NCBI RefSeq assembly: GCF_000189635.1 | Contig: NW_002476438.1 | Location: forward strand, 62,001 to 126,000 | From: Tetrahymena thermophila SB210 | Lineage: Eukaryota; Ciliophora; Oligohymenophorea; Hymenostomatida; Tetrahymenidae | DNA length: 64,000 nt | Direction of reading: 5' to 3' | In this document: one piece after another, positions 1 to 13,226 of the stretch | Position numbering within the stretch: position 1 is the first letter of the stretch | How the letters are laid out: each line of letters opens with the position of its first letter | The notes under the pieces: model-generated | Databases searched by the model: none | Told to the model about the DNA's origin: nothing | What the model saw: the letters and a program-made list of their open reading frames with translations, nothing else | Program-made: the position numbers and the translations under genes

Positions 1-1020
1 AAATAATAAAAATATTACTTCCATGTAAATTTTGAATATAATAAATAATCTTTAAATAATTAAATGTATGTTTTTTCATATTTTTTAAGTTTTTTTAAAA
101 AGTTTAACTTCTAAAATTCAAGTACAATAGTAAAAATTAATTTTTTAACAAAAACAGATAAGAATAATAATTAGGATTTAACAGATCATTAAATCAATCA
201 TCTACTACATTTTTATAATTTCAAAAATTAAGTATTTTACTTACAATTTATTTTTAATTTATCTTATCTATCTTAAAACAAAAGAGTCTACTTAATTTTA
301 TTAAGTTTATGAGTATAAATTTAAATAAAATACAACTATTTTTTTGTACTTTCTCAGTATAAAAATAGATTTTTATTAATTATATTAAATTTCCACTTTA
401 AATTGTTTAAATTCTTATAATTTTATAATAAAATTATAAATTTCCAAAGGCAATTTGTTACAAGCATTGCTAATTTATAAATAATACTTATTTTCCTCTT
501 CGTTTTTATACTTCTTTTAATTAATAAATTATAGAGTCTACTTATATGATTAATTATAATTTTTCATTTTGCATAAATTAAAAAAAAAAATTAATAAGCT
601 TTCTTAAATCATAAAAATGATTTATCAAAATAGGATTCAAAATTATAAAAAGTTTATTAAGTTATTTCTTTAAAAAATAAATTTATTTTTATTATATTAT
701 TAGTGTAAGACATTTTTTTGGATTATTAGTATTTAACCTATTTTGTATTAATTAAACAGGTCTTATTACTGGTCTTATTTGTCTGATTAATCTACACTGA
801 GAAACTTACTCTAGTTAATTAATTTTATCAAAAATATATTGTAATCTCTCAATCTAATAAGATAAAATTCTCGCTAATATTATCTGAATATTCCTATTTA
901 ATTAAAAACTTTTCTTTATTCAAATTTTAGAACAGAGCTTTTAATAATGATTGATAAAACTAAAGATTTTTATAAAAAATATATTAAAAAAATAAGTTAT
1001 TAAAAAATAAATCTTATAAA
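1..1020. other. Intergenic, 5' flank of first ABC gene
   Basis: Very AT-rich sequence with poly-A and poly-T runs. I see no coding signal in either genetic code, no RNA gene and no transposon end. It presumably holds the promoter of the ABC gene starting at 1021, but I can point to no specific motif. Confidence 0.6.
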
Positions 1021-4000
1021 ATGAATCCAGAAAATACTGAAATAAAAACAGTAGGATTTTTCAAACTGTTTAGATTCGCTACTAAGCTTGATTACATGCT
1101 TATGGCTGTTGGTACTGTTGCAGCTGCATTAAATGGAATTGCTCAACCTTTATTAGCTTAATTTATAGGTAATACAAGCAATTAATTCAGTTCTGACGAA
1201 GACTCCTCTCTTATTATTGAAAATGCAAGAAATCAGTGTATTTATATGGTTATAATAGGAATAGGTTCTTTTTTCTGTGGATGGGTAATAAATAAATAAA
1301 AAAAATACAAAACATTTTTTTTACTTTAAATTTAATTAAAATTAGATATAAATGGCATGCTGGATGATATCAGGTGAAAGATAAGCGATTGAATGTAGAA
1401 AATAATATTTTAAAGCAATTATCAGATAAGACATTGGTTGGTTTGATATGCAAAACCCAAACGAGCTGACAAGTTAAATTTCATAAGATTGCTTCTTTTT
1501 ATAAGGAGCGATTGGAGAAAAAGTACCCACATTTTTGATGGCAATATTTATGGGGTTAGGTGGATTTGGTGTTGCATTTTATGACGGTTGGTTAATGTCA
1601 TTAGTAGTAACAGCTGCTGTCCCAGTTGTTGTACTTGGAGGTTTGATTTTTACTATTATTTTACAATAAACATCAGTAAAGACATCAGAAGCATATCTTT
1701 AGGCAAGCTCTTATGCAGAGCAAAGCTTGAACTCAATAAAAACTGTTAAGTCTTTAACAGGAGAAAATTTTGAGATTAAAAACTATTCTTAAGGATTATT
1801 GGTTTCATTTAAAATAGCTGTAAAATATGCTGTTTGGGCTGGTTTTGGACTAGGTTTGAGCTACTTAACTCTTTACTTAGATTATGCACTAGTATTCTGG
1901 TATGGTTCAAAGTTATTACATGATGAGACTATTAATACTAATTTTGATCGCAAGTATAATTAAGGAGATGTCCAAATTATCTATTTTTCAATTTAAATAG
2001 GTAAATTTTAATATAAAATATTTTTTTTAATTCAAATTTAAAAAAAAAATCATTTTTTTTTTCATTTTTGTTTAATTTATTTTTAAAATAAATTATTTAG
2101 CTTTTAATACAATTTTTTAATTTAAATTTTGTTTATAAAGCTGGATTTTCTCTAGGGTAAGCTGCTCCTTGCCTTAAAAATTTCTCACTAGGATAGCAAG
2201 CCGCTGCTAAAATTTTCAAGCTTTTAGATAGAGTTCCTGAGATTAAAAATTGTGAAAATCCTAAAGTAATAAATACTTTGAAGGGACACATTAAGTTTGT
2301 AGATGTTGAATTTGCTTATCCATCAAAGAAAGATATTAAAGTACACAATAAACTTACTCTTGAAATATTACCAAATTAAAAGACAGCTTTAGTTGGAGAG
2401 TCTGGATGCGGAAAATCTACAGTTATGCAGCTATTAGAGCGTTTTTATGATCCTGATAGCGGGTTTGTTACTATTGATGGATATTAAACAAAGGAACTAG
2501 ATTTTGTTTGGCTTAGAAAAAATATTGGGTATATATTTTATTATTGAAAATTTAGACAATTTTAATAAAATTTTTAATTTAATAAAGCTATGTTGGATAA
2601 GAACCTGTTTTATATGCCACAAGTATTAGAGAAAACTTAAGATTTGGTAAAGAGGATGCTACAGAAGAGGAAGTGATCAATGCTCTTAAACAAGCTAATG
2701 CATGGGAATTTATATAATCACTTGAAGATAAACTTGACACTTTTGTTGGAAACTTAGGAAGCTAATTGTCAGGAGGATAAAAATAAAGAATTTGTATAGC
2801 AAGAGCTATATTAAAAAATCCTTAAATACTTTTACTTGATGAAGCTACTAGTGCATTAGATAGAAAGAACGAAGCTATGATTCAAGCAACTCTCGATGAA
2901 GTTTCGAAGGGAAGAACAACCATCGTAATTGCTCATAGACTTTCTACTGTAAAAAATGCTGATAGAATTTTAGTTATTGAGAAAGGCTAGTTAATCGAAG
3001 AAGGAAACTACTGCACTTTGATAAATGCAGGAGGAAAATTTGAAGCATTAGCAAAAAATCAAATCCAAAAGGAGACAGAAGAAGAAGCTAAGGATTAAAG
3101 CTAAGCAATTCAAAACTAAACAGAAAATTTAGAACAAACCAATAAGCATCCTAAAGAAATTTATGAAAATAAAGTAAATTCTAGAAATGATGAAGAAAAT
3201 AAGACTCAAGAAAAAAACAATATTGAAATGGTTGCTATCTCAAAAAACTTAGATTAATAAGATTAACAAGAAAAGCAAGAATTAAAACAGAGTAACTCAG
3301 ATGATGCTAAAAATGATGTCAAAATTAAATATTCTAAATTTTAGCTTGCTAAAAAACTTTTAGAAATTAACAAGCCTGAATAAATTTATATTTATTTAGG
3401 TCTTATTTTTGCCTCTATAAATGGAGCAACTTGGCCCGTTTGTGGTTTATTGCTTGGAGAATACTATGATGTATTGTTTGATCCAACAAAGTCTGATTTC
3501 AGAGATAGAGCTGATATGCTTGCTATTTATTTTGTAATTCTTGCTGTTATTTGTTAGATTGGATATCTCTTGTAAAATGTGCTATTCACAAGGTAAATTT
3601 AATTTTATTTAATTATAAAATTTATATCAAATTTTCTATTATTTAGAGTTGGAGAGAGTTTAACTTTAAGAATAAGAAAAGACGTTTATACTAAAATCTT
3701 GAAGATGCCTTGTGCTTGGTTTGATTAGCCAGATAATAATCCAGGTAATTTAAGTACTAAACTTTAATAAGATGGACAATATATCAACTAAATAACTTCT
3801 ACAATATTACCTACTTATATCTCTAATTTCTCTTGCTTTGCTGTAGGTATTGCCCTAGGATTTGCTTATTCTTGGTAAATTACTTTGATTGGCGTTGCTG
3901 CTGCTCCACTTATGATTATTTGCGCTTAATTCTAGGCTCAATTTATTTAAGGATACAGTGAAAGTTCTGACGGAGCCTATAAATAAGCAGGTTAAATTGT

Positions 4001-5237
4001 TATGGAAAGCGTAACAAATATCAGAACTGTAGCTTCTTTTTGCAACGAGAACATGCTTCATGAATTCTTATCTGAAAAGCTTAAAGCTCCCTTATAACTT
4101 GTTAAGTCAAAAGGCTAAATTTCAGGAGTTTTTATGGGTCTATCATTTGCTATTATTTTCTGGATATACGGAATAGTACTTTACTGTGGTTCTATTTTCA
4201 CATAAGATTATGACGTTAGTGCAAGAGACATGTTTGTGTCAGTATTTTCAGTACTTTTTGCTGCTTTTGGTATAGGAAACAACAACCAATTTATGCCTGA
4301 TTTTGCTATGGCAGCAAACTCCGCTAACAACCTATTTAACATATTAAATCAAGAAGATGAAACTCAAATTTGCCAAAATTAAGCTTAAAAATTAAATATT
4401 TCACCAGTTGCAATCTAAAACCATCAAGCTCTTTCAGGAAACATAGAATTTAGAAATGTTTCTTTCAAATACCCTTCTCGAGAGCAATATGTAATCAAGA
4501 ATTTATCCTTAGAAATAAAAGCTGGTCATAAGGTAGCTTTCGTAGGTCCTAGTGGATCAGGTAAATCTTCTCTGATATAGCTTCTGCTTCGTTTCTACAC
4601 TAATTATGAAGGAGAAATATTTATTGATGGCAAAAACCTAAAAGAATACTATGATTTGAGCAACTACCGTCAAAACTTTGGAGTTGTTAGCTAAGAACCT
4701 ATCCTATTTAATGCTACAATTGAAGAAAATATTTAATATAATTCAGAAAATGTGACTCAAGAACACATTAAATAAGCTGCCTCTCAAGCAAATGCTTTGA
4801 ATTTTATTCAATAAAATTAATTTGAAGAAAGTGTTTAAGATGAAATTAAAGAAAATAAAGAATTTTAAGATTCCAAAGACTAAAAAAAAGAAAAGTTAGG
4901 AAGTGGTTTCTAGAGAAAAGTTGGCCCTAAAGGAAGCCAATTATCAGGAGGATAAAAGTAGAGAATAGCTATTGCTAGAGCTATTATTAAAAACCCAAAC
5001 ATTTTACTTCTGGATGAAGCTACTAGCGCCTTAGATCCTCAGAATGAAATCGTTGTCTAAGAGGCTTTAGATAAATTAATGAAAGGAAAAACATCAATAA
5101 GTATTGCACACAGATTGTCAACTATCAAAGATAGTGACAAAATATTTGTAATAGAATCTGGCAATTTAGTAGAATAAGGAACATATGAAGAATTAATGAA
5201 TAAAAAAGAATATTTCTATAGATTAAGTACATGCTGA
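1021..5237 (+). CDS. ABC transporter, ABCB/P-glycoprotein type, copy 1
   Basis: Exons 1021-1284, 1346-2000, 2141-2528, 2588-3592 and 3647-5237 encode 1300 aa with TAA/TAG as Gln and a TGA stop. The order is TMD1, NBD1, TMD2, NBD2, a full-length ABCB exporter expected to use ATP to move hydrophobic substrates or peptides across a membrane. The N-terminus ([14 protein letters not shown]) matches the start of TMD1 in P-glycoproteins. NBD1 has Walker [10 protein letters not shown] near residue 392, signature LSGGQKQR, Walker [12 protein letters not shown] and H-loop [12 protein letters not shown]2 has Walker [10 protein letters not shown] near residue 1070, a second [19 protein letters not shown] and SIAHRLST, so both ATP sites look complete. 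A Q/E/K-rich linker joins NBD1 to TMD2. A low-complexity insert precedes the NBD2 signature. The ATG is the first one in frame and fits copies 2 and 3. Substrate is unknown. Confidence 0.95.
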
Positions 5238-6767
5238 TCAATAAATATAATATAGTTATTTTCTAAGCTCTTAACTTGTATAATTAATTGTATTTTTATT
5301 ACACGTAAAAATCAAAGAATACTTTGTAAATATTTGTTTTTAATAGCAAAAAACTAGATTTTTGAAAATATTTCTTTCGAGCTTTTAATATTTTTTGCAA
5401 TAAAAATTAAAGAGTAGATAGCAGATAAATAAATTAAGGAAATAAAATAAAATTAATTAACTACCTCATTTCATTTTATACTAATTTGTCTATTTTTGAA
5501 AAAATTAAATAAATAAATAAAGTTATAATATTTCTTTTTCATTTAGAGTTTACATAAATTAACAGAAGAGTATTTTATCTTAATAAATTTATAGTACAGA
5601 TTTAATTTTTTTAAAGATAAACCAATATTTTATGATTCAGATTTTTTCTTATTCTAAAATAGGATAAATACTAAGAAAATAAAATTTATTTTAAAATTAA
5701 AATCTATTCTTAATAGCTAGAAAATATTTGTAAATATTTTTTTAATAAAATAAAAATGATATTTTAAGTAAATTTCAGATATTCTGTTGTTGTATTTTTA
5801 TATTTATTTTAAAAAATTAATTAATTAAATACTATTTATTTTGTCTATTTAAAAAGTAAACTATAAGATTTTATTCTTAGAAATTCTCCGAATGAGCTAT
5901 GAATTTCTTAAATAAATTTTTTTTTTCCTTATTAAGTTAAGTTAAAGTATTTACTAAAGACCATATTAAATTTAATTTTTTCCCTAAAATGTTTAAAAAG
6001 CTTTAGTTTAATAAGTTGTTCTCTCACAATATATATTTTTAAATTTATTTGGTGGCTAAAAGTAAAATATTTTTTGAGTTTTTTAAGAGTTAAAACACAT
6101 TATTACTTTTTTCAAAAAAAAGTTTGAATTTTAATGTTCTTTATTTTAAATTGAGGTATCTTAATATTAAAAGAGCTTACACAGAAAATAAAATATAGTT
6201 ATAGAAGGTTTTTAGTAAAGAATTAATATTCCTTAGCTACATTTACATAAGATCTATTTTATTTTTAAACTTATGAATTTTATTATAGTTTACATTTAAC
6301 ATTCTATTTCATCAATAAATTAATTCTTAAGTAAGATAGTATCTTTGCTTAATTTTTGGTTACAAACAGTTTACAATATAAATGTCAATTCATTATAATC
6401 ATATTTTAAATATTCAAATGAATACACTTTTCTTAATGAAATATTTTAGTAAAATAAAAATTCTACTCTAAGTTCACTTTGATCAGCAATTTTTATTAAA
6501 AAATAATGTATTTATTTTCTTTTGCAATTTTATTAAAATAACTAAATAGTTTAATTAATAATCCAAAATGAAAACAAAAGAATTTATTATTAGATTCTTG
6601 TAGATTTAATTTCATTACTTTCCTTAAATATTTGTAATTACTGTAATATAATAACCTCACTCTAGTAGTTTAAAAATATGGTTAATTAATTATCTAAAAA
6701 ATATATAATCAATTTATACTTAATAGACAACTAAATTTACTCTAACAAATAAAGAATTAAAATAATT
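5238..6767. other. Intergenic between ABC copies 1 and 2
   Basis: AT-rich spacer of about 1.5 kb between two same-strand ABC genes. I found no further gene, transposon or RNA. The spacing makes separate promoters likely. Confidence 0.6.
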
Positions 6768-9700
6768 ATGGGTGAAAATATTCATTTAAAACCTGTTGGT
6801 TTTTTTTAGCTTTTCAAATTTGCATCAAAATTAGATGTATTCCTTATGGTTTTTGGAGCTATTGCAGCTATGGTAAATGGTGTCCTTTAACCTTTGATGT
6901 CTCAAATCATAGGAAGAACTACAAACCAATTTAGCTCTAATTAGGATCAATCCTATATAATTGAAAATGCTAAAATATAGTGCTTTTATATGATAGGAGC
7001 TGGTTTTATATCATTCATATGTAGTTGGGTAAATTCTTTCAATTATTTTAAAATTTATTATTTTAATTTTAATTTTGAATTTAGATTTAAATGGCATGCT
7101 GGATGATCTCTGGAGAAAGACAAGCTATTGAGTGCAGGAAATAATATTTCAAGGCTATTATCAGATAAGAAATAGGGTGGTTTGATATGTAAAATCCTAA
7201 TGAACTTACAAGCAAGATCTCTTAGGATTGTTTCTTCATTTAAGGAGCTATTGGAGAGAAAGTTCCAAAATTTTTAATGGCAATTTTTACTGGATTAGGT
7301 GGTTTTGGAGTTGGGTTTTATAATGGTTGGCAAATGTCTTTAGTTTCTGCAGCAGCTGCTCCTATTATCATTATTGGTGGATTAATTTATACAATTATCT
7401 TATAATAAACTTCAATTAAATCTTCTGAAGCTTATCTTCATGCTAGCGCCTTTGCAGAGCAAAGTCTTAACTCGGTTAAAACTGTCAAATCCCTTACAGG
7501 TGAAAACTTTGAAATCAAAAATTATTCTGAAGGGCTTTTAATTTCATTTAAAATTGCTACAAAATATGCTGCTTGGGCAGGATTTGGACTTGGTCTCATA
7601 TTTTTGACTGTTTACTTAGATTATTCTCTTTGTTTTTGGTATGGCTCTAAGCTGATGTAAGATGAAACCATTAATCATAACTTTGGTCGTAAGTATACTT
7701 AAGGAGATATCTAAACAATATTTTTTGCTATTTAAATTGGTAACTTAAAGCATTCATTTTATTTGTAAATTCTTTCCTAAATAATTTTTCATTATTAACA
7801 AAGCTGGATTTTCTCTTGGATAAGCTGTTCCTTGTCTTAAAAATTTTTCTTCTGGACAGCAAGCTGCAGCAAAGATTTATGATGTATTGAAAAGAATTCC
7901 TTAAATTAAAAACTCTGATAATCCAAAAATATTAAATCAATTGAAAGGTCATATCATTTTCAAAGAAGTAGATTTTTCTTACCCATCAAAAAAAGTAGAG
8001 AAAGTTCACAATCAACTCACACTTGAAATACAACCAAATATGAAAACAGCTCTAGTTGGAGAATCAGGTTGTGGAAAATCCACAGTCATGTAACTTATTG
8101 AGCGCTTTTATGACCCTGACTCTGGATTAATTACTGTAGATGGACATGATATAAGAGAACTTGATTATGTTTGGTTAAGAAAAAATATTGGGTAAACATT
8201 TAAAAAAAAATAGAATTTTGAATTTAAAATTAAATTTTTGTTAATTTTTATAAATATTTTGCATTTATTTTTAAAATATTAGCTATGTAGGATAAGAACC
8301 AGTTTTATATGCTACAACTATCAGAGAAAATTTGAGATTTGGAAAGGAAGATGCAACAGAAGATGAAATGATAAATGCTCTGAAACAGGCTAAGGCTTGG
8401 GAGTTTATCCAGCCATTAAAAGATAAGCTTGACACTTATGTAGGAAATTCAGGAAGCCAATTTTCTGGAGGGTAAAAATAAAGGATTTGCATAGCAAGAG
8501 CTATTTTGAAAGATCCTTAAATACTTTTGCTTGATGAGTCTACCAGTGCTTTAGATAGGAAAAACGAAGCAGCAATTTAGGCAACTTTGGATGAAGTATC
8601 AAAAGGGAGGACAACTATTGTAATTGCTCATAGGCTTTCAACTGTCTAAAATGCTGATAGGATTCTTGTCATTGAAAAGGGAAAGTTGATTGAATAAGGA
8701 AATTATAATTCTTTAATTAATGCAGGAGGAAAATTTGAAGCTTTGGCTAAAAATCAAATACAAAAAGAATTGGAAGACAATTCAAACTAAAATGATGATT
8801 ATGATGACAATTAATTGGAATAAGAAAAAGGAGAAGTTAAAAATTAGAGTTAAAGGTTCAAACAAGCAGCACCTTTATTATAAAATAAATTAGAAGAAAG
8901 TACAAACCGCTTGCAAAAATAAATTCCATAAGAGTAATAAGAATAATCTCAAAAAAAAATAAAATTGTTAGTAGATAGTGAAGAATTTGATTTAGGATAA
9001 TCATAAAAAGACGGTAAAAAATAAAAAAATAAACCCAAATTCACAAGCATTCAGCTAATCAAGAAATTGATTGCAATAAATAAACCTGAAATTAATTATT
9101 TTTATGCTGGACTTCTTGTTGCCTTGATTAATGGAGCTGCTTAGCCAGTCAGCGGTTTACTTTTGGGTGAATATTTTGATGTCTTATTTGGCCCTTCAAA
9201 ATCTGATTTCAGAGAGAGAGCAGATATGCTAACTATTTACTTTGTCATTCTCGCAGTAGTGTGTCTAATTGGAAATTTGCTTTAAGTTATTATTTTTTCC
9301 AGGTTATTTAATTAAGAAATTTAATTTTATCAAATTAATATTATTTTATTTATTTATTAATTAAAGGGTTGGTGAAAGTTTGACTTTAAGAATGAGAAAG
9401 GAGGTTTACTCAAAACTACTTAAGATGCCTTGCTCATGGTTTGATTAGCCTGACAATAATCCTGGTAATTTAAGTACCAAGCTTTAATAAGATGGACAAT
9501 ATATAAATTAGATCACATCTAGCATCATACCTATTTAGATACAAAATTTATCTTGCTTGGTAATAGGTCTTGCTTTAGGATTTGCTTATTCTTGGTAAAT
9601 CACTCTTATCGGAATGGTTGCTACCCCTCTCACAATTATTTGCGCTAAATTTTAAGCTTAATTTATCTAAGGATATAGTGAAAATTCAGATGGAGCATAC

Positions 9701-10951
9701 AAAGAAGCAGGTTAGATTATTATGGAGAGTGTGACTAACATTCGTACTGTTGCTTCATTTTGCAATGAAAAGAAACTAAGCACCTTTTTATCAGAAAAAT
9801 TAGTTTAACCTCTCTAATTAGTCAAATCTAAAGGTTAAATTTCTGGTGTCTTTCTTGGCTTTTCTTTTGCTCTTATCTTTTGGATTTACGGAATCATACT
9901 TTATTGTGGCTCTATTTTCACACAGTATTACGATTTAAGTGCTAAAGAAATGTTTGTGTCCATTTTTTCTGTGATTTTTGCTGCTTTTGGGATTGGATAT
10001 AACAATCAGTTTATACCAGATATTGCAATGGCTTTTAACTCAGCAAATAGCCTTTTTGACATTTTAAGTTAAAAAGATGAAGTTCAAATTTGTTAAGAAT
10101 AAGCATTATAATTAAATCTTCTACCTAAAGTTTAACAAAATGAATAAACAATCTAAGGAAACATTGAATTTAGAGACGTTTCATTTAAATATCCATCTAG
10201 AGATTAATATATTTTTAGAAATCTCTCATTCAAAATTTAAGCAGGTTAAAAGGTTGCTTTTGTTGGACCAAGTGGTTCAGGTAAATCTTCAATCATATAG
10301 CTTTTATTGAGATTCTACACTAACTATGAAGGCGAAATATTTGTAGACAATAAAAATCTCAAAGAATATCATGATTTGAAAAGCTATCGTCAGAATTTTG
10401 GAGTTGTGAGTTAAGAGCCAATACTATTCAATGCTACAATACAAAAAAATATTGAATATAACACTGAAAATGTTACTAGTGATCAAATAAAGTAAGCAGC
10501 ACAATAAGCAAATGCTTTAAAATTTATTGAGGAATACGGTAGTGAAGAAAAAACTAAATTATACTCTCAAAATTAAGAAAATAATTAGATGAATTTAAAT
10601 AACAAAGAACTAGGAGATGGATTTTAAAGGAAAGTAGGTCCTAAAGGAAGCTAACTTTCTGGTGGATAAAAACAAAGAATAGCCATAGCAAGAGCAATAA
10701 TTAAAAATCCAAATATCTTACTTCTTGATGAAGCCACAAGTGCTTTAGATCCACAAAATGAGAAAATAGTTTAAGAGGCATTAGACAAATTAATGAAGCA
10801 GAAAACTTCAATATGTATCGCTCATAGATTATCAACAATTTAGGATAGTGATAAAATATATGTAATTGAATCAGGAAAATTAGTCGAGGAGGGTACCTAC
10901 GATTAGTTAATGAATAAAAAAGAATATTTTTTTAGACTTAATAATCATTGA
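6768..10951 (+). CDS. ABC transporter, ABCB/P-glycoprotein type, copy 2
   Basis: Exons 6768-7028, 7085-7739, 7804-8191, 8283-9302 and 9367-10951 encode 1302 aa. The four introns sit at exactly the positions of copy 1, so this is a tandem duplicate. NBD1: Walker [10 protein letters not shown] near residue 391, signature FSGGQKQR (Leu to Phe), Walker [12 protein letters not shown] with the catalytic Glu kept, and H-loop [12 protein letters not shown]2: GPSGSGKSS near residue 1075, [19 protein letters not shown] and CIAHRLST. The NBD1-TMD2 linker is Gln/Asn/Lys-rich and unlike copy 1 in sequence. Intron 4 starts GTTATT rather than the GTAA seen in the other copies. Copy 2 is closer to copy 3 than to copy 1. 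The protein is expected to be an ATP-driven exporter; its membrane and substrate cannot be told. Confidence 0.95.
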
Positions 10952-11280
10952 ATTGTATGTAATCTAATTAAAAATTAGAATTTATAAAACATTTACATGT
11001 ATTGTAAGAATTCATATTTACTGTAATTCTTTATAATTTAAACCAATTTATACTGAGACAAATTTTTTAGTTTTTTTTCTTTTTTATAATTTAATAGAGG
11101 TATATCAATACTGGAACCTCAACCAATATACACCATAATAATATATATCTTTATTAATAATATATTCTTGGATTAAATATAAATCATTACCTTGTTCTTA
11201 AAAGCTAACTAAATTTTAAAATGATAAAAAAGAATCTGATATAAGATAATTTAAGGCTTATAAAATAGGAAATAAAAAAT

Positions 11281-12170
11281 GATAGATAATATATCTGAAT
11301 TTATTGTTGCAAATTAAGAAATTTAATTATTTTCAATATGTATAAATAAAAAAATTAGCAGTTTATCTATATATTATTAATTTTGAAAATAAAGAATATT
11401 TAAGCAAATATATTATTTTTTTATAATCCTAAATTTTCATAGATAGAAAGGTAGATAATTCAGTAAATATTATTAAAAATGTTTTGAATAATTAAGCCAA
11501 AAGTAAAAAGATTAAAAGTTTAAACTAGTACTATATTTTTGATATATTTTCTATTTTTTTATCTATTTTAAATAGATAAAAGAAATTTAACTTCTTACTT
11601 TTAAAATTACAAAATTAAAGGAAGAATTCATTACAAGAATTTATTAGAGGTTAACATATTTAATTCTCAATATTAAATTTATCAAGTTAATAAAAATAGG
11701 AAATTATAATTTATCATATATCGAGTTTATTGTTGGTTGCAAATTATGAAATTTCAATTGTTTTCGATATGCATAAATAATAAAATTATAATACTTCAGG
11801 TACTTTTATCTTGATATTATTAATTGTGAAAATAATGAATAAATACATACTTAAACAGTTATATAATTTGTTTTAATATCCTAAGTAAGTTTACATAGAT
11901 AGATTATTCACTAAATATTATTAAAAATGTTTTGAATTATTAAGAGAAAAGTAAATGAAAGATTAAAATTTTAAATGAGCAGATAGATAGATACTTACTT
12001 TTGATTTAAATGTATTTTTTTATCTATTTTAAAAAGTAAAAAGAATCTTAACTCCTTACTATTAAAATTACAAAATTAATGCAAGATTTAATTATAAGAA
12101 TTTATTTGAGGTTACGAAGTTTAATTCTCAATATTAAATTTATCAAATTAATCAATCTATAGTAAAATAT
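11281..12170. repeat. Diverged tandem duplication, unit about 430 bp
   Basis: The stretch from about 11281 to 11700 is repeated, with many small changes, from about 11707 to 12165. Landmarks in the same order in both halves are TTTATTGTTG near the start, ATTATTAAAAATGTTTTGAA in the middle and TTCTCAATATTAAATTTATC at the end. No open frame is shared. Confidence 0.7.
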
Positions 12171-12498
12171 AAAATTAGCTTAATATTATAAAATAAAGTT
12201 AACACCAAACTTTAAAATGTTATTAAAATTATAAGCAAATTTATAAAAATATTTTTTTAATGAATGTGAGTCTTAAATAAATAAATAAATACTTGTGTGT
12301 TAATGAAAATTATTATTGAAAAATGTTATCTATTTATTTATATTTTGAATTAATTTAAAAGAATTTATTATAAGAAATACATAGATAGAAAAGATTACAT
12401 TTTTTAATAGAGTGAGGCAACAAATTATTTTTAGATTTTTATAGTAATTATTTGTAGGTTAATAAATCTTTTTTCTGATTCCTTAATTATACAAATTC

Positions 12499-12613
12499 TT
12501 TAAGGGGGAGGGATGATAAAATATAAGTAAAATTATTTGAAAAATCTCTAGCGACAAACAAATCCATCAATAAAAAATTTTGAAATAAAGAGATATCATC
12601 TCCCTCCTTAAGA
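12499..12613. repeat. Short inverted-repeat element (MITE-like or hairpin)
   Basis: The left arm TTTAAGGGGGAGGGATGATA (from 12499) is mirrored by a right arm ending near 12613 whose reverse complement reads CTTAAGGAGGGAGATGATA. About 75 bp separate the arms. The G-rich arms stand out against the AT background. No coding capacity and no clear target-site duplication were seen, so it could be a MITE or simply a stem-loop. Confidence 0.5.
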
Positions 12614-13226
12614 TTATTGAGAAATAAAATCTAGATTTTTCTTTAATAATTTAAATATTTGTTTTCAAATTATTTAAGAAATTTCTTTAGAAATTTAGAA
12701 ATTTTAAATTCTTTTGAATTTTGATTTGCATTTACTCTTAACTTTCTATTTTAATTTTTCAATTTAGTAAATTGTCTATTAATTTTTTTATATGTTTTTG
12801 TACTTAAATAAATATTTATTTATATCATTCTAAAAAAAATATAAACTTCAATAAAGTTTAAATTTTATTGAGGTTACTGTGATTCCAAACATATAATATT
12901 TTATTAAAATATTTGTTTTTTTTAATTAAGTTTAAAATAGAAGGATAAATCTAATTAAAAAACAATTGCTAAAATCATATATTTTAATTTAAAAAATCTT
13001 ATGGTTTTTAATTAATTGTAATCTCCTAAATATATTCTTAATTTCTCAAAGAATCTAAAGAATTTATTATTATTTTTATCACATTAAATTTTGTAACCAT
13101 GTGCATATTTACTAGTACTAATCTATAATAATTTGGCATAAATATTAATGATCATAAAATTTATAATTAAATAATTTATTCAAACATTAACACTTTCCCA
13201 AAAATAAAATAATTAAAGAAGTAATT

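Larger units (their letters stand above)
10952..13226. other. Intergenic between ABC copies 2 and 3
   Basis: AT-rich spacer of about 2.3 kb with no gene seen. It holds a diverged direct duplication (11281-12170) and a small inverted-repeat structure (12499-12613), listed separately. Confidence 0.6.
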
